DNA of 5,199 bases from Prevotellaceae bacterium (lineage in GTDB: Bacteria > Bacteroidota > Bacteroidia > Bacteroidales > Bacteroidaceae): positions 1 to 5,199 of the forward strand of contig JAISIB010000193.1 in assembly GCA_031262265.1 (NCBI GenBank). The letters run 5' to 3'. The notes below the pieces were generated by a model. It did no database searches. It was not told the DNA's origin and worked only from the letters and a program-made list of their open reading frames with translations. This document shows positions 1-5,199 of the stretch, in pieces (position 1 is the first letter of the stretch; every line of letters starts with the position of its first letter). The position numbers were made by a program, and so were the translations under genes.

Positions 1-465
1 CTATGGGGACTTCTTATCGTATTGATGTTGATCGGCGCAAGTTCCGGCAGTACATCGGGCGGAATGAAGTGTATTCGGTTGCTTTTGTTGTGGAAAATCC
101 TGCGCAACGAGTTCAAACGGATCGTTCATCCGAATGCTGTTTTACCGATTCGAGTAAGTAAGCGTGTAGTCTCGCCGAATATCGTATCGGGCGTGCTTGC
201 TTTTGTCACCGTGTACGTAGGATTGATTATCGTTAGTACGCTGGCGTTATCACTGATGGGCGTCCGGTTTGAAGAAGGACTGGGAACCGTGATTTCCAGC
301 CTGAGCAATATGGGCCCGGGCTTGGGTACTACGGGACCCGCATACACATGGAGTGGACTACCGGACGCTGCCAAATGGGTATTGTCGTTTTTGATGTTGG
401 TCGGCCGCTTAGAACTCTTCACGATTCTGGTACTTTTTTCGCCTGAATTCTGGAAAAAACGCTGA
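1..465 (+). CDS. trkH: TrkH-family potassium uptake protein, C-terminal part (5' truncated)
   Basis: This is the membrane pore subunit of a Trk/Ktr potassium uptake system, which imports K+ across the inner membrane together with a cytoplasmic NAD-binding TrkA-type subunit. The frame is open from base 1 and ends at TGA 463-465, leaving 154 codons; full TrkH proteins are about 480-500 residues, so roughly the last third is seen. The start lies outside the window, and the in-frame TTG at 22 is not a real start. Visible hallmarks are the third pore loop with GASSGSTSGGMK (about visible residues 12-23), a basic cytoplasmic stretch (about 28-50), a hydrophobic helix (about 59-78), the fourth pore loop SNMGPGLG (about 102-109), and the terminal helix with MLVGRLELFT ending in FW plus basic residues. 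No trkA is seen here. No clear hairpin-plus-T-run terminator follows the stop. Family assignment is secure. K+ versus Na+ coupling cannot be judged from this part. Confidence 0.93.
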   Translation, partial: LWGLLIVLMLIGASSGSTSGGMKCIRLLLLWKILRNEFKRIVHPNAVLPIRVSKRVVSPNIVSGVLAFVTVYVGLIIVSTLALSLMGVRFEEGLGTVISSLSNMGPGLGTTGPAYTWSGLPDAAKWVLSFLMLVGRLELFTILVLFSPEFWKKR

Positions 466-502
466 ACCAGAGGAGTCGTGTGCGGCATCCCGTCTCATCG
501 TA

Positions 503-586
503 AAATATCATACGGAGATATGAAATTATCATACTCGCAAAATCAATTATCACACTCGCTTATTTTATTTTCAAACACGCAAAAAT
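503..586. repeat. Degenerate four-unit array with 21-bp period
   Basis: Four units begin at 503, 524, 545 and 566, exactly 21 bp apart. Units two and three share AATTATC(A)(T/C)ACTCGC with 14 of 15 bases identical. Unit one matches unit two at 10 of its first 11 bases (AAATATCATAC). Unit four (TATTTTCAAACACGC) matches unit three at 11 of 15. The next 21 bp (587-607) no longer fit. A spacing of 21 bp is about two helical turns, so the copies would face the same side of the DNA, as repeated binding sites for one regulator might. A decaying tandem duplication in A/T-rich DNA is the plain alternative. The array lies downstream of trkH and upstream of the enzyme promoter. Confidence 0.6.
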
Positions 587-695
587 TGCAAAGGCATATT
601 GTATTTTGCATTGGTAAATAGAATATCAATCTTAGGTAAAATAGTATGCGAATCTTTCATTTATTCCCTCTACTTTTGCATCGTCAAAAATTGCA
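580..695. repeat. Separated 11-bp direct repeat CAAAAATTGCA
   Basis: The 11-mer CAAAAATTGCA occurs at 580-590 and again at 685-695, 105 bp apart. Each copy contains a CAA-AAA-TTG dyad core; the first also has the preceding G, giving GCAA-AAA-TTGC. The first copy overlaps the last unit of the 21-bp array and the second begins just after the predicted -7 element, about where transcription would start. Such a placement could suit an operator pair, but A/T-rich composition makes chance matches of this kind fairly likely. The related TTGCAT also occurs at 606-611, 676-681 and 691-696. Confidence 0.35.
671..678 (+). promoter_or_regulatory. Bacteroidota-type promoter -7 element for the GH2-GH5 unit
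   Basis: TACTTTTG is an exact match to the TAnnTTTG -7 consensus of the primary sigma factor of Bacteroidota. Transcription would start near 684-687, giving a leader of about 30 nt before the ATG at 714. No good TTTG-like -33 element is visible about 19-22 bp upstream (roughly 645-655), so the promoter may be weak or activator-dependent. The element sits in the only sizeable gap before the two enzyme genes, which supports its being their promoter. Confidence 0.55.
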
Positions 696-713
696 TTGTT
701 AATCATTAATCGT

Positions 714-3700
714 ATGAAAACGAAGAAAACTCTTTTTATGATGGTATCCGGCTTGATTTTATCCGGATGTGTTAGTGCGCCAACGGGCGAATATTCGCGT
801 GGCATCGGAGTCTATCCGGGCGACTCCAAAGAATCGTATGCCCCCCTATTGGTGGAAGATAATACTACTTATCGGAATGTAGCCGAACGAAAGGCGGCGT
901 ATCATTCATCGGCTTACGACTACAATCTAACGGCACAATTGGTGACCGATGGTATTGTAACGAGTGAAAAACCCTCCTATATTAATGTGTCTACACAAGA
1001 CGGTCCGCTCGCGAAACGGGAGCGGGAGTGGCTATTCGACCAGAAAACCGATTCGAAGTATATTGTAAAGGGAAATAACGTCTTTCTGCAATTGGATTTG
1101 CACAACATGAATATATCGGTCGACCGTATTTTGTTGCGTGGCAACGTGCAAATTGATCCGACCAAACCGGCTGGGTATGAAATGTTGGCTTATGCTTCCA
1201 ACGACGGCGAGCTATGGACGTTGCTGGATAGTCGTAAACTTAGCGGGCAGCCCGGAGAGGATCTGCGGGGTATGCGCGGTTTTCGGATGCCTCGCGGTGG
1301 TGCGAATACCGAAGCCAAGCCTAATCCTTCACCCGTAATATTCAATTACGACTACGTGCCGGCAGAAACGGAAGATGCTTCGCAGGCGATGTTTTTCGGT
1401 GGCGGCGGACGCGCATCACGTCCCGTATCGTATGAAGTGAAGTTGGAACAAAAAGAATCTTATAAGCACTATAAATTTGAGTTTAAGACGCATTCTGCAA
1501 TTGATTGGTTCTTCACCGATTGGGAGTTCTACGACGGTGAAGAGTTTCAGGTCATGTTGCCGTCAATGCATTTCAAAAGCGCATGGCGTAGCGCGTCGGC
1601 CGAAGCAGAATGGGTGTATGTAGATTTAGGGGCGCCGGCCACGTTCGACAAGATTAACTTGTTCTGGATAAATAAGGCGGCCAAAGGAGCAATTGAGGTT
1701 TCGGACGATGCGAAGACTTGGAAGCAAGTGGCTGCATTGCCCGGCGGTAGCACGAATGAGGATGTCATAGAATTGGCAAAGGCTGAAAAGGGACGTTACG
1801 TGCGTTTGGCACTGTCCGAATCTGCCGATGGACAACCGTACGTCCTGAGTGAGATGCAAGTCTATGGTAAGGGCGGATTGGTGCCGCGTAAACAAAGAGA
1901 ATTGGCGGTATCAGAAAATAAACAGGCACTGAGCGGCGGGAACTGGGTGCTGCAACGCGCATCTGTGGTGAGCGGCGTACGCGGCGAGGAAATAGCTACC
2001 GAAGGATTTGATGTTTCGACATGGATACCGGCGACGGTTCCCGGAACGGTGTTGTCGAGCTTCATGAATTTAGGTGCTGTGCCCGATCCTAACTACGCGG
2101 ATGATCAAACCCAAGTCTCCGAATCTTATTTCTTATCGGACTTTTGGTATCGCAACGAGTTTACAGTGAACAATCCGGCGGACTTTATGTTTTTGCATTT
2201 CGACGGTATTAACTGGAAAGCGAATGTTTTCCTGAACGGCGCAAGAGTGGGCGATATCGCAGGAGCATTTATGCGCGGGAACTTCGACGTTTCCAAATAT
2301 ATAAAGAAAGGAAAGAATATCTTAGCCGTACAAATCGTGAAGAATGCGCATCCGGGCGCAATCAAAGAGCAAAACGCTTGGAGCACCGACCAAAATGGTG
2401 GTATCCCCGGAGCTGATAATCCTACCTTCCACGCAACGATTGGTTGGGACTGGATTCCTACTATTCGCGGACGCGATATTGGTATTTGGAACGACGTATA
2501 TTTGACTTATAACGGAGCTGTGACCATTGAAGACCCGTTCGTTCGTACCGAACTGCCTTTGCCGGATACTACGTCGGCAAATGTATTCGTAGAAGTAACG
2601 CTGAAAAATCACGCAGCTACGGCGGTGAACGGTACACTGAAAGGCGCGTTTGGAGAAGCTGCCTTTGATACGCAGGTAACTTTGCAAGCGAACGAAACGA
2701 AAGTGGTGAAACTGGACGCAATCTCGCATCCTGTACTACATCTCGAGAATCCTAAACTATGGTGGCCGAAAGGTTATGGTGCACCGAACCTATATAATGT
2801 GACGTTTAGCTTTGAAACGAACGGGAAGGTAACCGATAAAACCGCTTTCCTTTCGGGTGTTCGCCAAATGACGTTCGACGAAAATATATATCTGCCCAGT
2901 GGCGGTATGTCCTTCGGTACATTTGGACAGAGCGAAGCACGTCGTTTAAGTATGTATATCAATGGTAGACGTTTCGTCGGTTTCGGCGGCAACTGGGGAT
3001 TCGGTGAATCCAATTTGAATTATCGTGCTCGCGAGTACGATATTGCTGTTGCTTACCACGCGGATATGAATTTTACTATCATTCGTAATTGGGTCGGACA
3101 GATTGGCGATGAAGAATTCTATGAAGCCTGTGATAGACACGGCGTCATGGTATGGCAAGACTTCTGGTTGGCAAATCCGGTAGACGGACCAAATCCTTAT
3201 TACGTGGATATGTTTAATGCAAACGCGAAAGATTATGTGCGTCGCATCCGCAACCATCCGTCTATCGCCATCTATGTTGGGCGCAACGAGGGAGACCCTC
3301 CTGCTGAGATTGACAATTATTTGCATGCGCTCATTCCTGCTGAACATCCAGGCCTATATTATATTTCTAACTCGGCTATGGGTGTTGTCAGCGGTGGAGG
3401 TCCGTATAGAGCGTATAACCCGAAATATTATTTCCAATCATACGGGCATGACAAATTCCACAGCGAACGTGGTATGCCGAACGTGATGAATTATGAAAAT
3501 ATGCTGCGTGCGTTCGGCGCCGAGCACATTGAACCGGTGAATACCGAAGCTACTCCGAATGACATCTATGGGTTGCACGATTATACGCTGGGTGCACCGA
3601 ATATGTCTTCGGCTCAAGCGACTTCTTCATTTAACGAAATCATGGAGACTATGTTCGGCAAACCGGAAGACGCCAAACAATTTGCCGAGTGGGCGCAATG

Positions 3701-4457
3701 GATCAATTATGAAGGTTATCGTGCCATTTTTGAAGGACGTAGCGAACATCGTCGAGGAATGTTACTCTGGATGAGTCATCCTGCTTGGCCTTCGATGGTT
3801 TGGCAGACGTACGACTACTATTTTGATCCGACGGGCGCTTACTTTGGATGTAAAAAGGCTTCCGAATCTTTGCACATTCAATGGAACCGGATACGAGATG
3901 ATGTAGAGGTCGTGAATTATCATGCTTTGGATAAGACGGGACTGACGGCAAAAGCTCAAATATATAATCAGAACGGTACATTGGCGTGGGAGAAAGAAGC
4001 TCCGTTGAGTATTAAAGAAGATCAAACGGTAGCCTGCTTCCCATTGGAGTTCGGTCAAAATCTATCAAGTACGCACTTCATTAAACTGACATTGTCGGAG
4101 AATGGCAAAGTAGTTTCGGAGAATTTCTATTGGAGAGGCAATGAAGACGGAAACTATAAATCTTTGTTGCAATTGCCGCAGGTAAAACTGACGACTAACA
4201 CGAGTGTTACGAAAGTCGGGGATGAATGGCAACTGACGACTACGGTGAAAAACGAAACGAATACTCCGGCGTTGATGATCCGCCTGAAAGCGATAGGCAA
4301 TGAAACGGGAGAGATGATTCTGCCGGCTTTCTATGACGACAATTACTTCTTCTTGTTGCCGGGTGAGGCGAAAACCGTGACGATCAGGCTGCAAAATTTT
4401 GATACGCGAGGTGAAACGCCGGAAATCGCAGTATCTGGTTTCAATATCCAAGTATGA
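714..4457 (+). CDS. Discoidin-GH2 lipoprotein: beta-mannosidase / exo-beta-glucosaminidase-like glycoside hydrolase
   Basis: Likely a retaining exo-glycosidase, lipid-anchored in the cell envelope, that removes terminal beta-linked mannose or glucosamine-type sugars. The ATG at 714 is preferred over the in-frame TTG at 696 because MKTKK opens a classic signal peptide with lipobox LSGC (lipidated Cys19). Residues about 70-275 and 285-388 resemble two F5/8 type C (discoidin) carbohydrate-binding modules; the first carries a Gly/Pro-rich insertion at about 185-234. A GH2 sugar-binding beta-sandwich follows (about 406-596, with GWDWIP and IGIWNDVYL), then an Ig-like domain (about 602-716) and the TIM barrel (about 745-1045). 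Catalytic candidates are acid/base Glu859 in GRNEGDPP, after NHPSI, and nucleophile Glu918 in FHSERG. Two C-terminal beta domains follow; NFYWRGN and DDNYFFLLPGE resemble the exo-beta-glucosaminidase / endo-beta-mannosidase branch. The residues after Cys19 show no obvious acidic surface-export signal, so it may face the periplasm. GH2 membership is firm; substrate is not. The GH5 neighbour favours mannose. Confidence 0.9.
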   Translation: MKTKKTLFMMVSGLILSGCVSAPTGEYSRGIGVYPGDSKESYAPLLVEDNTTYRNVAERKAAYHSSAYDYNLTAQLVTDGIVTSEKPSYINVSTQDGPLAKREREWLFDQKTDSKYIVKGNNVFLQLDLHNMNISVDRILLRGNVQIDPTKPAGYEMLAYASNDGELWTLLDSRKLSGQPGEDLRGMRGFRMPRGGANTEAKPNPSPVIFNYDYVPAETEDASQAMFFGGGGRASRPVSYEVKLEQKESYKHYKFEFKTHSAIDWFFTDWEFYDGEEFQVMLPSMHFKSAWRSASAEAEWVYVDLGAPATFDKINLFWINKAAKGAIEVSDDAKTWKQVAALPGGSTNEDVIELAKAEKGRYVRLALSESADGQPYVLSEMQVYGKGGLVPRKQRELAVSENKQALSGGNWVLQRASVVSGVRGEEIATEGFDVSTWIPATVPGTVLSSFMNLGAVPDPNYADDQTQVSESYFLSDFWYRNEFTVNNPADFMFLHFDGINWKANVFLNGARVGDIAGAFMRGNFDVSKYIKKGKNILAVQIVKNAHPGAIKEQNAWSTDQNGGIPGADNPTFHATIGWDWIPTIRGRDIGIWNDVYLTYNGAVTIEDPFVRTELPLPDTTSANVFVEVTLKNHAATAVNGTLKGAFGEAAFDTQVTLQANETKVVKLDAISHPVLHLENPKLWWPKGYGAPNLYNVTFSFETNGKVTDKTAFLSGVRQMTFDENIYLPSGGMSFGTFGQSEARRLSMYINGRRFVGFGGNWGFGESNLNYRAREYDIAVAYHADMNFTIIRNWVGQIGDEEFYEACDRHGVMVWQDFWLANPVDGPNPYYVDMFNANAKDYVRRIRNHPSIAIYVGRNEGDPPAEIDNYLHALIPAEHPGLYYISNSAMGVVSGGGPYRAYNPKYYFQSYGHDKFHSERGMPNVMNYENMLRAFGAEHIEPVNTEATPNDIYGLHDYTLGAPNMSSAQATSSFNEIMETMFGKPEDAKQFAEWAQWINYEGYRAIFEGRSEHRRGMLLWMSHPAWPSMVWQTYDYYFDPTGAYFGCKKASESLHIQWNRIRDDVEVVNYHALDKTGLTAKAQIYNQNGTLAWEKEAPLSIKEDQTVACFPLEFGQNLSSTHFIKLTLSENGKVVSENFYWRGNEDGNYKSLLQLPQVKLTTNTSVTKVGDEWQLTTTVKNETNTPALMIRLKAIGNETGEMILPAFYDDNYFFLLPGEAKTVTIRLQNFDTRGETPEIAVSGFNIQV

Positions 4458-4479
4458 AAATTAAATAATAAACGAAGAT

Positions 4480-5199
4480 ATGAAAATTAGCAAGTTTCTT
4501 ATGGGATTATCTTTTGGTCTGCTGCTGCTTATGGCGGCATGCAGCCCAAAAAACTCCTTTGTGCAGGTCAAAGACGGGCAGTTTTTGGTAGACGGGAAAC
4601 CTTATTATTTCATCGGGACTAATTTCTGGTACGGTGGAATGCTTGGCTCCGTCGGACAAGGAGGCGACCGCGAACGATTGATTCGTGAGTTGGATTTAAT
4701 GAAAAGCGTAGGTATTACAAATTTGCGCGTGCTGGTGGGAGCCGATGGCTACGATAATTCTGCTTCCAAAGTACGTCCGGCTTTGCAGATAGAACCCGGA
4801 GTATACAATGATACTATCTTTGATGGATTAGACTTCTTCTTATCCGAATTAGGAAAGAGAGATATGTACGCCGTCTTGTTCCTAAACAACAGCTGGGACT
4901 GGAGTGGCGGATACGGACAGTATCTGGAGTGGGCGAACGTAGCACCTGATACGGCGGGCGTACGTGGTTGGGCACAACAAACTCGTATGTTGTCGCAATA
5001 TGCAAGTTGCGATGAATGCAAAGAATTGTTTTTTAATCACGTTAGACATGTTCTTTCGCGCACCAATCGCTATACCGGGAAGAAATACATAGACGATCCG
5101 GCTATTTTGTCTTGGCAAGTAGGTAACGAGCCGCGTGCGTTCAGTAACGAAGCTAAGCCCTACTTCGCACTGTGGTTGAAGGAAACGACCGCACTTATA
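4480..5199 (+). CDS. GH5 lipoprotein, probable subfamily 7 endo-beta-1,4-mannanase (3' truncated)
   Basis: Probably an envelope-anchored endo-beta-mannanase that cuts internal beta-1,4-mannosidic bonds. The frame opens with ATG at 4480, 22 bp after the GH2 stop, and runs without a stop to the window end, giving 240 residues of an expected 400 or more. A signal peptide (MKISKF, then a Leu-rich core) ends in the lipobox MAAC, with Cys21 lipidated. The catalytic domain begins at about residue 28 with DGKPYYFIGTNFWYGG, typical of GH5_7. Conserved Arg83 in NLRVLVG and the acid/base Glu217 in WQVGNEPRAF are present; the nucleophile glutamate should lie beyond the window. NRYTGKKYIDDPAI before the acid/base strand is also typical of this group. 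A CDEC motif (Cys177, Cys180) sits just upstream. The short spacing to the GH2 gene implies co-transcription, and the A-rich sequence before the ATG lacks a Shine-Dalgarno motif, as usual in Bacteroidota. Other GH5 subfamilies acting on glucomannan or glycoproteins remain possible. Confidence 0.9.
   Translation, partial: MKISKFLMGLSFGLLLLMAACSPKNSFVQVKDGQFLVDGKPYYFIGTNFWYGGMLGSVGQGGDRERLIRELDLMKSVGITNLRVLVGADGYDNSASKVRPALQIEPGVYNDTIFDGLDFFLSELGKRDMYAVLFLNNSWDWSGGYGQYLEWANVAPDTAGVRGWAQQTRMLSQYASCDECKELFFNHVRHVLSRTNRYTGKKYIDDPAILSWQVGNEPRAFSNEAKPYFALWLKETTALI

Noticed and set aside
126..488. Antisense open frame of 120 codons opposite trkH
   Set aside because: The sense strand encodes clear TrkH pore motifs, and the antisense translation has no recognisable features.
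503..586. CRISPR array
   Set aside because: The units are contiguous 21-bp degenerate repeats without unique spacers and without cas genes nearby.
587..610. Inverted repeat TGCAAA...TTTGCA as a trkH terminator or hairpin
   Set aside because: The six-pair A/T-rich stem has a 12-base loop and no following T-run, so it does not look like an intrinsic terminator.
699..709. Perfect 11-bp palindrome TTAATCATTAA just before the GH2 start
   Set aside because: All but the central base is A or T and the half-sites are only five bases. This is easily expected by chance and cannot form a useful RNA hairpin with a one-base loop.
696..713. Upstream in-frame TTG start for the GH2 protein, adding six residues
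   Set aside because: The ATG at 714 gives a standard lipoprotein signal peptide starting MKTKK. The TTG would leave only about a 10-nt leader after the predicted transcription start and adds non-basic residues before the signal.
2322..2729. Antisense open frame of 135 codons, and other minus-strand frames inside the GH2 gene
   Set aside because: They lie opposite strongly supported GH2 coding sequence and their translations show no recognisable domain. They are shadows of the sense gene.
4749..5118. Minus-strand open frames opposite the GH5 gene
   Set aside because: The + strand frame is continuous from 4480, with a lipobox and the GH5 NEP motif. The antisense frames are by-products.

Overview
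The window looks like a chromosomal fragment of a Bacteroidota species, probably a Bacteroidales gut or oral commensal. The evidence is two successive lipoprotein glycoside hydrolases, start codons preceded by A/T-rich sequence with no Shine-Dalgarno motif, and a TAnnTTTG-type -7 promoter element upstream of the enzyme genes. Genus cannot be settled from the sequence alone. All three genes lie on the + strand.

Positions 1-465 hold the last 154 codons of a TrkH-family potassium uptake membrane subunit, whose 5' end lies outside the window. Positions 466-713 are a non-coding A/T-rich gap. It contains a degenerate four-unit array with a 21-bp period (503-586), an 11-bp direct repeat (580-590 and 685-695) and a promoter -7 match (671-678).

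Positions 714-4457 encode a 1247-residue lipoprotein. It has two discoidin (F5/8 type C)-like modules followed by a complete glycoside hydrolase family 2 (GH2) enzyme of the exo-beta-glucosaminidase / endo-beta-mannosidase / beta-mannosidase branch, with both catalytic glutamates recognisable. After a 22-bp gap, positions 4480-5199 encode the first 240 residues of a second lipoprotein, a GH5 enzyme resembling subfamily 7 beta-mannanases. It retains its acid/base glutamate and is cut by the window edge.

The two enzymes probably form one transcription unit driven from the 466-713 gap. The likely logic is an endo-acting GH5 plus an exo-acting, glycan-binding GH2, both lipid-anchored, acting on a beta-mannose-containing glycan (plant mannan or the mannosyl-chitobiose core of host N-glycans). 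The substrate is inference. No SusC/SusD pair or regulator is visible in the window. trkH is probably an unrelated housekeeping neighbour. I found no convincingly new system. The points most worth checking are the GH2 architecture and specificity, and the phased repeats upstream of it.
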